From assembly GCA_937915975.1 (NCBI GenBank), contig CALGGL010000079.1:1-15684 (forward strand): a stretch of 15,684 nucleotides of DNA, given 5' to 3'. Each line of letters opens with the position of its first letter. The first letter of the stretch is position 1. The notes under the pieces were generated by a model that saw only the letters and a list, made by a program, of their open reading frames with translations, made no database searches and was not told the origin of the DNA. Position numbers and translations under genes: made by a program. The stretch is from an uncultured Lachnospiraceae bacterium. Its GTDB lineage: Bacteria > Bacillota > Clostridia > Lachnospirales > Lachnospiraceae. Below, in pieces: positions 1 to 7,602 of the stretch.

Positions 1-15
1 AAAACCAAAAAGCAG

Positions 16-48
16 CAGGGTACTCAGTCATACAAACCGAGTACCCTG
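16..48 (-). terminator. Rho-independent terminator, minus strand
   Basis: A perfect 10-bp inverted repeat (CAGGGTACTC at 16-25, GAGTACCCTG at 39-48) encloses a 13-nt loop. Read on the minus strand the stem is followed by CTGCTTTTTGGTTTT, a T-rich tract (complement of 1-15). There is no T-tract on the plus side. It may be a second terminator behind the minus-strand gene ending at 161. Confidence 0.6.
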
Positions 49-111
49 TTCTCAGAATCAAAGTACATATAGACAATATTCCCGATTTTCTGCATAAATC
101 ATATCTCCGTT

Positions 112-161
112 AAAAATATGGCAGACACCCACCAGGTAAGGTAAGTGTCTGCCATATTTTT
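112..161 (-). terminator. Terminator of the CW_7 cell-wall hydrolase gene
   Basis: A perfect 17-bp inverted repeat (112-128 with 145-161) encloses a 16-nt loop, with A-rich and T-rich outer flanks. It therefore looks like a terminator on either strand, though only the minus strand has a gene running into it. It begins right at the stop codon of the minus-strand gene (complement of 161-163), as expected for a tight 3' end. Confidence 0.8.
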
Positions 162-340
162 TACTGATTTTTCATCAGTTCATTGACTTTTGCCTGCACC
201 TTGCCGTAATCATATCCGGCAGAGGTGAGCTTTGCTTTGCGCTCGTCACCGTTGCCCCATTTGCCCTGAATGACTTCCTTTGCGATCTCATCCACAGATT
301 TGAGTGTCGGCTTTGCCATAAGCTCATTTACTCTTTTTGC
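161..340 (-). CDS. 3' end of a cell-wall hydrolase (CW_7 / Cpl-7 repeat), 5'-truncated
   Basis: About 57 residues that end in a Cpl-7-type cell-wall-binding repeat (CW_7). The frame shows the tail of one repeat (KRVNELM) and one full copy. The full copy carries the pattern DEIAKEVIQGKWGNG, ERKAKL, AGYDYGKVQ and VNEL, closely matching the consensus. Such repeats sit at the C-terminus of phage or bacterial lysozymes (GH25), amidases and NlpC/P60 hydrolases and bind peptidoglycan. The catalytic domain is absent because the reading frame leaves the family sequence at about 335-340, where the permease sequence begins on the other strand. The ATG at 367 is a chance start in foreign sequence. The protein is probably a prophage or secreted lysin fragment unrelated to the galactan genes. 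Domain call is firm; parent enzyme unknown. Confidence 0.75.
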   Translation of the reverse strand, partial: AKRVNELMAKPTLKSVDEIAKEVIQGKWGNGDERKAKLTSAGYDYGKVQAKVNELMKNQ

Positions 341-344
341 ACAG

Positions 345-1484
345 TGTTGTGTTAATAGGGGTATCATCGAAGGTTGGCTGCAATTATTTTTGTGGTGGGG
401 TGCTCTTTTTTACATATATAACATAAAGGCGTGTTATGAACTTCAGAAGCAGAAGGAAATGGGACAGCATATTGAAACCAATAAAGAAAATGTTAAATCG
501 ATTGTCGGAAATAAATTTCATCTTACTCTCTTAAGTCTTCCGACACTCGGAATTATACTTATGAATGTTATTCCTATATTTGTTCTTATAGCGATAGCAT
601 TTACAAATTATGACCAAAATCATATGCCTCCTAATAAGCTTCTTGACTGGGTTGGTTTTTCAAACTTTAAGAAGCTCTTTACCGAGGGTATGGGTAACTA
701 TTTCGGATATGCATTTAAGAAGATACTCGGATGGACACTTACATGGGCGATTCTTGCAACACTCACAACCTTTATAGGCGGTATACTTCTTGCAATGCTT
801 ATAAACAAGAAAACCACAAAGCTTCCTAAGATGTGGAGAAGCTTATTTATAGTAGCGATAGCTGTACCGCAGTTCGTAACACTTCTTCTTGTAAGAAACT
901 TCTTCGGAGATCAGGGTATAGTAAATACCATTTGCTCCAACATCGGACTTACGGATTGGTTAAAGCACGTCGGACTCGTAAGTGCGCATCTTAATTATAT
1001 ACCGTTTTTAACCGATCCGCATTGGGCAAAGTTTATGATAGTTATCATAAATATCTGGGTCGGTATACCGTATCAGATGCTGATAGCAACCGGTGTTCTT
1101 ATGAATATACCTACGGATCAGCTTGAGAGTGCAAGAATTGACGGTGCAAGTAAGTGGAAGATTTTCTGGAAGATAACCATGCCTTACGTATTATTTATCC
1201 AGGGACCGGCACTTATCACGGACTTCGTAAAGAATATCAACAACTTCAACGTAATATACCTTTTAACTCAGGATGTATATATCACTCCCGATCAGGCGCT
1301 TGCAAATGCCAATGCCAAGGAGGTTGACCTTCTTGTAACCTGGTTATTCAGACTTACAAATGAGTATTACAACTACAAGATGGCATCCGTTATAGGTATC
1401 ATAGTATTTGTCATCTGTGCGGTATTTACGATTATATCATTCTCCAAGCTTATTGCGGGAGACAGAGAGGAGGAATATCAATAA
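345..1484 (+). CDS. MalF/GanP-type sugar ABC permease, 5'-truncated
   Basis: Inner-membrane permease of a CUT1 carbohydrate ABC importer; by context it imports galacto-oligosaccharides. The open frame extends back to an ATG at 270, but residues 1-27 from there are the antisense of the CW_7 gene. Family-like sequence starts near GIIEGWLQLF (about 360 onward), so the usual N-terminal membrane segments appear to be missing. Visible in that numbering: hydrophobic segments near 36-50, 84-112, 153-178, 190-208, 255-278, 305-320 and 371-394. The EAA loop is near 284-305 (DQLESARIDGASKWKIFW), which contacts the ATPase. The last codon overlaps the next gene's ATG (TAATG), so the two permeases are translationally coupled. 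Neither the binding protein nor an ATPase gene is in the window. Substrate is inferred from neighbours only. Confidence 0.85.
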   Translation, partial: CCVNRGIIEGWLQLFLWWGALFYIYNIKACYELQKQKEMGQHIETNKENVKSIVGNKFHLTLLSLPTLGIILMNVIPIFVLIAIAFTNYDQNHMPPNKLLDWVGFSNFKKLFTEGMGNYFGYAFKKILGWTLTWAILATLTTFIGGILLAMLINKKTTKLPKMWRSLFIVAIAVPQFVTLLLVRNFFGDQGIVNTICSNIGLTDWLKHVGLVSAHLNYIPFLTDPHWAKFMIVIINIWVGIPYQMLIATGVLMNIPTDQLESARIDGASKWKIFWKITMPYVLFIQGPALITDFVKNINNFNVIYLLTQDVYITPDQALANANAKEVDLLVTWLFRLTNEYYNYKMASVIGIIVFVICAVFTIISFSKLIAGDREEEYQ

Positions 1485-2335
1485 TGGCAAAGACAAAAAA
1501 GATTATCGGTTCGATTATTTCACATATCTTTTTGGTAATATTGGTTGTTATATGGCTTATTCCGATTCTTTGGCTGGTTGTAACCGCATTTTCGGGATAT
1601 CCGGGAATTAATAAGGCACATTTCTTCCCGACATCATGGTCACTTGATAATTTCAAGAAGATATTCCTGCATCCGGATTCGGTTGTACAGTATATGACAT
1701 GGTTTAAGAATACGCTTGTTATAGCTATATTTACCTGTATCATATCTACTATATTTGTACTTATGGTAAGCTACGCATTCAGTTGTATGCGTTTTAAGGG
1801 AAGAAAGAAGATAATGACATTTTCACTTATCTTAAATATGTTCCCGGGCGTGCTTTCAATGATTGCTGTGTACTTTGTTATGAAGTCCATCGGACTTACC
1901 AACAGCCACCTTGGTATGATTATAGTATATTCGGCAGGCTCAGGACTTGGATATCTTATAGTAAAGGGATTTATGGATACTATACCGGCATCCTTAAGAG
2001 AAGCGGCAAAAGTAGAGGGTGCATCGGAGTTTACAATTTTCCTTAAGGTTGTAATCCCGCTTTGTAAGCCGATTATAGTTTATCAGATAATAAGCTCCTT
2101 CCTCATTCCTTGGGGCGATTTCGTACTTGCAAAGCTTATGCTTAACTCCGGTATATCAAGTGACTGGACAGTAGCTATCGGACTTTACAATATGCTTAAC
2201 CGTTCGCTGGTTAACAATTACTTCTCGGTATTCTGTGCAGGAGGTCTGTTGGTATCGATTCCTATATCAATACTCTTCATAATCATGCAGAAGTACTACG
2301 TGGAAGGTGTAACAGGCGGTTCGGTAAAGGGATAG
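1484..2335 (+). CDS. MalG/GanQ-type sugar ABC permease
   Basis: Second transmembrane subunit of the CUT1 importer, 283 residues, full length for MalG-type proteins. An N-terminal membrane segment lies near residues 14-35, with five further hydrophobic segments (about 75-98, 110-132, 142-160, 196-216, 248-268). The EAA motif is at 169-192 (SLREAAKVEGASEFTIFLKV), and the C-terminus is the typical MalG tail (QKYYVEGVTGGSVKG). The ATG overlaps the stop of the preceding permease by one base and has a strong AGGAGG site about 10 bases upstream. Pairing with the MalF-type protein and location in a galactan cluster suggest galacto-oligosaccharide uptake. Orthology to Bacillus GanQ is plausible but not shown by the sequence alone. 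Confidence 0.9.
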   Translation: MAKTKKIIGSIISHIFLVILVVIWLIPILWLVVTAFSGYPGINKAHFFPTSWSLDNFKKIFLHPDSVVQYMTWFKNTLVIAIFTCIISTIFVLMVSYAFSCMRFKGRKKIMTFSLILNMFPGVLSMIAVYFVMKSIGLTNSHLGMIIVYSAGSGLGYLIVKGFMDTIPASLREAAKVEGASEFTIFLKVVIPLCKPIIVYQIISSFLIPWGDFVLAKLMLNSGISSDWTVAIGLYNMLNRSLVNNYFSVFCAGGLLVSIPISILFIIMQKYYVEGVTGGSVKG

Positions 2336-2389
2336 TAAATGCCTTGCCGCTCGGATTAGCTGATTGGCAAAATTTATAGGAGATTAATA

Positions 2390-4231
2390 ATGGAAAAAAC
2401 ATTTGCAGTAAATATTATACACCGACCTGAGATGGTTCCGGAGTATGCCGAAAAGGTTACGGGACATGGAAAGGCGGAGGATATAGGAAGAAAGGCTCTT
2501 CTAACGGAGTCACTCGATATATTCAAATTTCAGCAGGAGACTGCACATAAAAATGGTCTTAAGACAACCATTCAGATGACATATGCTTCGCTCTTTAACG
2601 ATGAGGCATGTGAGCTTGCAAAGGCCGATCATGAGAAGTATGGCGATGAGATAGCACTTTCGCTGCTCGGACTTCCATGTAAGGAATTCCGTGAGAAATA
2701 TAAGACCAAGGACTTCTGTATCTGGATGTTTGATATGGAGGACAAAAAGCAGATAGTAGATGATGTGTTCGGTAAATTTTACGAGCGCTTCGGTTTTTAT
2801 CCCGAGTCAACAGGCTCCTACTATATGGATGCTGACCTTACCAATTACATAAAGGAAAAGTACCCGATGGTAAAATGTGCCGTAGCCACCTGCTGGGAGG
2901 AAGGCCCGAAGGCATATCATACCTGCAACAATTCATGGTACACATTATTTGACGGAGGCCCATGGGCACCATGGATACCTTCCAAGCAAAATACTCATGC
3001 GCCTGCAGCAAATGAGGAGGAAGACAGCGGAATAGTTGCCATACCTCATCTTTCGAGAGATTTGCTTGCATGCTATGACGGTAACGGCTCAAACTTCGGT
3101 ACTCATCCGCAAAATGTACTTCGCGGTATGATTTACGATACTAAGACATGGGAATATCCGTATCTTTATAATCTGATTGACCAGTACAGACATCTTGCAA
3201 AATACAATAATGGCTATTCTTACAATATGATGTTCGTAGGACCGGGCTGGCTTAATAAGATGGGACGCTGGGAGCAGCCTTATGAGCTTCTTAAAAAGTC
3301 CTATGAGGATGGCATGGCTTACTATGGAGAGCTTAAGAAAAAGGGCGAGCTTATAGATATGACAATGGCTGAGTTTGCTGATTTCTATCGTGCAAACAAG
3401 CATTACGAAGAACCTGAATGTGCTCTTTGGAAGGACATTTTATATGGTTCCGATAAACAGCTCTTCTGGTATGTTGACCCTTATATGAGAGCCTGTGTAA
3501 ATATGGATCAGGGTGGTGCAATCGTTGATTTAAGACCTTATGCTGCCAAGCTTAAGTGGGAGGTCGGTATAGGAACAAAGCATGTTCAGGATGCTTCCTA
3601 TCCATTCCTTATACAGGAAAAGTACAGAGCGGGATATTTTACACATTATGCAGGTGAGGGTACCGTAAGAAGTGCAAAGCTTTCCTATAACGGTGAAGAG
3701 GTAGACCTTTGTCAGTGCAGAACACATGCAAGCTTTTCAGAGGAAAACGGAGTAAGAACTCTTACTCTTGATCCGGTTGATATAGAGTTTTATGATTTGA
3801 CGGTAAAGCTTCAGACCAAGGTAATATTTAAGGAAGGCTCATCAGACATTCAGATAGAAAGACACATTTTGGAGATGAGCAATCCTGATGCGGAAGTAAC
3901 CTTAAATGAATATATGGTAGCCTGCTACGGTACCACAGAGTATCCTGAAGATATGACAGGTATTAGCCTTAAGGTTAAGGGCGGCTCGGAAGAGAAGAGT
4001 ATCGATTATGCATATAAGTGCCGGGAAGAAGAAGTATCAGGGGCAACAACCGCAGAAGCTGTTATTCCGGCTATAGAAACAAAGGTGTCTCTTAAGACAG
4101 AGTCCAAGGAGGCAAATTGTTACATAAGAGAGGGATATGCATTCTCCCCTATGTTTACACTCGGTGTTAAAAAACAGGTTAAGGATAAGGAGGTATTTTC
4201 AACATGGCTCAAGGTGGAAAAGGCAAATTAA
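2390..4231 (+). CDS. Unrecognised 613-residue protein, possible carbohydrate-active enzyme
   Basis: I do not recognise a named family. No signal peptide or membrane segment is visible, so it should be cytoplasmic. The N-terminal half (about 1-330) looks like an alpha/beta barrel. The stretch at 121-160 (VFGKFYERFGFYPESTGSYY, then a helix and YPMVKCAVATCWEEG) resembles the polysaccharide-deacetylase/NodB-like or GH57/38-like barrel layout. A Trp/Pro-rich loop (FDGGPWAPWIPSKQNTHAP, 187-205) and the repeated acidic and His residues look like a ligand or active site. The C-terminal half (about 375-610) is beta-rich, resembling the sandwich domain behind many glycosidase barrels. AGGAGA at 2378-2383 supports the ATG. 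It sits between importer and intracellular galactanase in a cluster lacking a beta-galactosidase, so action on imported galacto-oligosaccharides is inferred, not demonstrated. Gene reality is near certain; function is open. Confidence 0.8.
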   Translation: MEKTFAVNIIHRPEMVPEYAEKVTGHGKAEDIGRKALLTESLDIFKFQQETAHKNGLKTTIQMTYASLFNDEACELAKADHEKYGDEIALSLLGLPCKEFREKYKTKDFCIWMFDMEDKKQIVDDVFGKFYERFGFYPESTGSYYMDADLTNYIKEKYPMVKCAVATCWEEGPKAYHTCNNSWYTLFDGGPWAPWIPSKQNTHAPAANEEEDSGIVAIPHLSRDLLACYDGNGSNFGTHPQNVLRGMIYDTKTWEYPYLYNLIDQYRHLAKYNNGYSYNMMFVGPGWLNKMGRWEQPYELLKKSYEDGMAYYGELKKKGELIDMTMAEFADFYRANKHYEEPECALWKDILYGSDKQLFWYVDPYMRACVNMDQGGAIVDLRPYAAKLKWEVGIGTKHVQDASYPFLIQEKYRAGYFTHYAGEGTVRSAKLSYNGEEVDLCQCRTHASFSEENGVRTLTLDPVDIEFYDLTVKLQTKVIFKEGSSDIQIERHILEMSNPDAEVTLNEYMVACYGTTEYPEDMTGISLKVKGGSEEKSIDYAYKCREEEVSGATTAEAVIPAIETKVSLKTESKEANCYIREGYAFSPMFTLGVKKQVKDKEVFSTWLKVEKAN

Positions 4232-4416
4232 ACTACAGATGTCCGTCCTGTTTTTTGAGAGATCTGGATATAGATATGTTTTATGATAAGGACAAGGACG
4301 AGTATTACTGCATCCGCTGTCAATATGTCGGCAATGAGAAGGATGTATTGGAAAAAAATGAAATGATACGTTTTCGTTATAAGGTTATGTATGACCGAAT
4401 AACAGATTTTGATTAG
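4204..4416 (+). CDS. Small zinc-ribbon protein of unknown function
   Basis: A 70-residue protein with two CxxC pairs (C13-C16 in RCPSC, C36-C39 in YYCIRC), the pattern of a four-cysteine zinc ribbon. An acidic stretch joins the pairs, and a charged C-terminal helix ends in ITDFD. The start lies inside the end of the preceding gene in another frame (28-base overlap). It has a textbook ribosome site, AAGGAGG at 4187-4193 with ten bases to the ATG, which makes it a real, probably coupled gene rather than a shadow frame. Zinc ribbons of this size may bind nucleic acid or protein partners; no specific role can be read from the sequence. Confidence 0.75.
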   Translation: MAQGGKGKLNYRCPSCFLRDLDIDMFYDKDKDEYYCIRCQYVGNEKDVLEKNEMIRFRYKVMYDRITDFD

Positions 4417-4427
4417 TATAAGATTTG

Positions 4428-4457
4428 GAGCTTCGGCAGGGTGACCTGCCGGAGCTC
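4428..4457 (+). promoter_or_regulatory. Intra-operon hairpin upstream of GH53 gene
   Basis: A 13-bp stem with one G-U pair (GAGCTTCGGCAGG at 4428-4440, CCTGCCGGAGCTC at 4445-4457) closes a four-base loop. No T-tract follows, so it is not a standard terminator. It lies in the 99-base gap between the zinc-ribbon and galactanase genes. It could be an mRNA-stabilising or processing element, or a partial attenuator that sets different levels for the genes on either side. Confidence 0.55.
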
Positions 4458-4515
4458 TTGCAATAAACAAACGAAAAGCGGTCGTGCGAGGTAGTAATAT
4501 ATAAGGAGACAGAAT

Positions 4516-5616
4516 ATGACGGAAAACTTTATTAAAGGAATGGATGTGTCCACACTTATCGAAGAGGAACAGTGCGGAGCAAGATATTATGATAATGGGA
4601 AAGAAGGGGATCTGCTTGATATGCTTAAGAGCTACGGAACAAACTATGTGCGCTTAAGGCTTTGGAATGATCCTTATGATGAAAAGGGTAATCCTTACGG
4701 AGCGGGAACCAATGATATAGATAAAACAATAGAACTGTCAAAGCGTGCCAAGGCACATGGTATGGGAATTCTTTTAGATTTACACTACAGTGATTTTTGG
4801 GCCGATCCGGGTAAGCAGACTATTCCCAAAGCATGGAGAGGAAAGGATGTAAAGGAGCTTGAGGAGGCTGTTTATGATTTTACACTTCAGACTATGAAAA
4901 GACTTCATGCCGAGGGTGTGGCTCCAACCATGGTTCAGGTTGGAAATGAGATAACCAACGGACTGCTCTGGCCTTATGGCTTAAAGCCTAATTTTGATGA
5001 GATAGCATTGTTTATAAATTCGGGAATCAGAGCGGTAAGAGCTATTGATAAAAGTGTCCCTGTTATGATACACTTAGATAATGGCGGACTAAATGAAATG
5101 TACGTGGAATGGTTTGATAATTTTGTTAAACGTGGAGAAGCTTTTGACATAATAGGACTTTCATATTATCCATTCTGGCATGGAACCTTAGACGAGCTTT
5201 CATTTAATATGAAAGATATGGCAAAAAGGTATGGAAAAAAGATTGTAGTTGCAGAGGTTTCTATGGGCTTTAGCATGGAGGACTACCGAAGCTATGAGGG
5301 AAGACCTTTTGATGAGCTTAAGGGTATGGCTACGCGGCCTGATCTTCTTGAAAAGCTTACATATCCTATGACAAAGCAGGGACAGGCTGATTTTATGCTG
5401 GATGTTATGAATCGTATAAAGGCTGTGGACGGAGGTCTTGGATTCTTCTATTGGGAGCCGGGGTGGATACCGGTACCGGGCTGCGGTTGGGCGACAGAGG
5501 CCGCACTGGAATATACGAAAGAAAAGGGTCCCGGAGGAAACGAATGGGCAAACCAGGCACTCTTTGATTACGAGGGAAACACATTGCCGGCACTTTCTGT
5601 CATTAGAGATTTTTAG
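4516..5616 (+). CDS. Cytoplasmic GH53 endo-beta-1,4-galactanase
   Basis: GH53 (clan GH-A) arabinogalactan endo-beta-1,4-galactanase, 366 residues, essentially just the catalytic barrel. Visible family blocks: FIKGMDVSTL near the start, YVRLRLWNDPYDEKGNPYG (44-62), LDLHYSDFWADPGKQTIPKA (87-106), the acid/base Glu145 in QVGNEITNG, SYYPFWHG (216-223), the nucleophile Glu247 in VVAEVSMGF, and FYWEPGWIP (311-319). There is no signal peptide, unlike the paralogue at 9967, so it should act inside the cell on imported galacto-oligosaccharides. AAGGAGAC just upstream (4502-4509) supports the ATG. It is followed after 11 bases by the sensor-cyclase gene. Family and catalytic residues are clear; preferred chain length is unknown. 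Confidence 0.93.
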   Translation: MTENFIKGMDVSTLIEEEQCGARYYDNGKEGDLLDMLKSYGTNYVRLRLWNDPYDEKGNPYGAGTNDIDKTIELSKRAKAHGMGILLDLHYSDFWADPGKQTIPKAWRGKDVKELEEAVYDFTLQTMKRLHAEGVAPTMVQVGNEITNGLLWPYGLKPNFDEIALFINSGIRAVRAIDKSVPVMIHLDNGGLNEMYVEWFDNFVKRGEAFDIIGLSYYPFWHGTLDELSFNMKDMAKRYGKKIVVAEVSMGFSMEDYRSYEGRPFDELKGMATRPDLLEKLTYPMTKQGQADFMLDVMNRIKAVDGGLGFFYWEPGWIPVPGCGWATEAALEYTKEKGPGGNEWANQALFDYEGNTLPALSVIRDF

Positions 5617-5627
5617 AGGAGACTATA

Positions 5628-7553
5628 ATGAAAAAAGTTGCGGTTGTTATGGAAAGCTGGATGAGATACTTTACCTATGCATGGCCTTCGGGAATGTTAG
5701 ACAGGATAAAGGAAACAGATGAGGATGTAAGTCTTTACATTTTCAACAGTTCAGCCAACTGGAGCAGTGATGAAAAATATAATAAGGGTGAATACAATAT
5801 TTTCAATCTTCCTGATTTCAAGGACTTTGATGGTGTAGTTATAGATTTGAATAACACGCTTGATGATGATGTAAGGCGTGACGTCTTACAAAAGGTGCGC
5901 GATTCGGGGGTTCCCGGAATAGTAATCAATAACAGATACGACGGATTTTATTCGGTTGGCATTGATAACTATGCTGCTATGAAGAGCATTATGGAACATC
6001 TGTATGAACACCATAATAGCAAAAGCTTTTGGTTTGTACTCGGACCAAAGGATAATTTTGAGAGTGTGGAACGTGAACGTGCAATCAGGGATTACATAAG
6101 CGAGAAAAATATTACGGATTGTTCATTTTACTATGATGATTTTGACTATAATACCGGTGCTTTCGGTTTTACAACGCTTTACGGAAAATATAAGATGATG
6201 CCGGATGCGGTTGTCTGTGCCAACGATAATATAGCTGTAGGAGTGCTTGCCGAAGCGGAAAAGCTCGGACTTTCCGCTCCGAAGGATTTTCTTATAACAG
6301 GCTTTGATGATTTGGATAAATCAAGATATTATACACCGAGAATTTCTACGATGAGCTATATTCGTGAGGATGCAGGTTATGCGAGCATGGATATGCTTTT
6401 AGAGATTTGGAAGGGTGGTAAGCCGGAAAGCTACAGACATACAAAGGCAACTCCAATATTCTGGGAAAGCTGCGGATGTGAGTCTGATATTGAGGTGGAT
6501 CCGCGGCAGCAGATGAAGGGCAGCATACTTTGGAATGTTGAACAGGAATATTTTGAGGGCTGCAAGCTTGCACTTGATTCAAGACTTGCGCATGTCAATA
6601 CGATAGAAGAAATGATTGCCTGCATACCGGAGAGTATTCCTGCATTTCGTTGTGATGCCATGTATCAGATAGTTGATAAGAATCTTATCGGACTTGACAA
6701 GGTTGAGGCTGATATAGATAAGGCTGCGCTTGCTTCGCAGATAGATGAGCATTTTTTAACAAACGGTTATCCTGATGATATGATGCTTGCGCTTGCTTAC
6801 GGTGATGAAAGAGCCGGGGAGGTTGTTGGCGAAAGCAGAATTGTTAACGGTCTCTTTCCTTTGTTTGATACAGAAGAAAAAGGTCAGAATTTCCTTTTCC
6901 TTCCGCTTCATTTCAGGGATAAATGCATCGGATATTTTGCGATTAAAAATGCCATATACCTTATGGAACAGCAGTTTCTGTTTGCTATTATGAATTCACT
7001 CACAAGCGGTATGGAGCAGCTTTTTTACAGAAGCAAGCTTGCATATCTAAACAGTGCGCTTTCCGCACTTTATAATCATGACTCTATGACAGGACTTTAT
7101 AACAGACTGGGATATACGGAGTATGCGGAGAAGTTTTATGAACGCCTGCACAAAAACAAAGAGGCAATGGCGGTTATATATATTGATTTGGACAGACTCA
7201 AGTTTTTAAATGATAATTACGGTCATGAAATAGGTGACTATGCTATTAAAACGGTTGCGAGACTTATGATGACCATTGCTACGGATGAAGGACTTTGTTT
7301 CAGACTCGGCGGAGATGAGTTCCTTATCTTAGATAAATGTATATCGAAGGAGGATATCGAGGAAAGACTTTCATCACTTGATAAACGGCTTGAGGATGTA
7401 AGCAAAAGAGATAAGCTTCCGATTACTCTTACTGCAAGTGCAGGTTATGTGGTAGGAGATCCGGAGGATGATACGACACTTGACCTGCTGGTTCATACTG
7501 CAGATGACATTATGTATAAGAATAAGACTGCAAGAAAGATGAATCGGGAATAA
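5628..7553 (+). CDS. LacI-type sugar-binding sensor fused to GGDEF diguanylate cyclase
   Basis: A 641-residue soluble protein. Residues 1 to about 285 are a LacI/GalR-type periplasmic-binding-like domain: PDAVVCANDNIAVGVLAEAE (192-211), FLITGFDDLD (221-230), then the usual TPRISTM. The helix-turn-helix DNA-binding domain of LacI regulators is absent; the frame starts directly with the first strand (MKKVAVVME). Residues about 300-475 form a linker that looks GAF-like at FLFLPLHFRDKCIGYFAI. A GGDEF domain follows: HDSMTGLYNR (484-493), IDLDRLKFLNDNYGHEIGD (519-537) and an intact RLGGDEF (559-565). The RxxD inhibitory site is not at its usual place. No membrane segment or signal peptide is seen. 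It probably makes c-di-GMP in response to an intracellular sugar; ligand identity (galactose or galactobiose) is inferred from the operon. Confidence 0.9.
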   Translation: MKKVAVVMESWMRYFTYAWPSGMLDRIKETDEDVSLYIFNSSANWSSDEKYNKGEYNIFNLPDFKDFDGVVIDLNNTLDDDVRRDVLQKVRDSGVPGIVINNRYDGFYSVGIDNYAAMKSIMEHLYEHHNSKSFWFVLGPKDNFESVERERAIRDYISEKNITDCSFYYDDFDYNTGAFGFTTLYGKYKMMPDAVVCANDNIAVGVLAEAEKLGLSAPKDFLITGFDDLDKSRYYTPRISTMSYIREDAGYASMDMLLEIWKGGKPESYRHTKATPIFWESCGCESDIEVDPRQQMKGSILWNVEQEYFEGCKLALDSRLAHVNTIEEMIACIPESIPAFRCDAMYQIVDKNLIGLDKVEADIDKAALASQIDEHFLTNGYPDDMMLALAYGDERAGEVVGESRIVNGLFPLFDTEEKGQNFLFLPLHFRDKCIGYFAIKNAIYLMEQQFLFAIMNSLTSGMEQLFYRSKLAYLNSALSALYNHDSMTGLYNRLGYTEYAEKFYERLHKNKEAMAVIYIDLDRLKFLNDNYGHEIGDYAIKTVARLMMTIATDEGLCFRLGGDEFLILDKCISKEDIEERLSSLDKRLEDVSKRDKLPITLTASAGYVVGDPEDDTTLDLLVHTADDIMYKNKTARKMNRE

Positions 7554-7602
7554 AAAAAATTATAAAGAAAGATATAAAATTTTGAGTGAGGAGGAAATTA
7601 TA

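Noticed and set aside
270..344. Permease start at the ATG of 270
   Set aside because: The first 25 or so codons are the antisense of the CW_7 repeat gene and carry no permease-like sequence or ribosome site.
2336..2389. Hairpin in the gap before the 613-residue gene
   Set aside because: Only about five pairs (TTGCC with GGCAA) can form; too weak to report.
7582..7602. galE start at TTG 7582
   Set aside because: It would place the GAGGAGG ribosome site inside the coding region; the ATG at 7603 is correctly spaced and begins at the family N-terminus.
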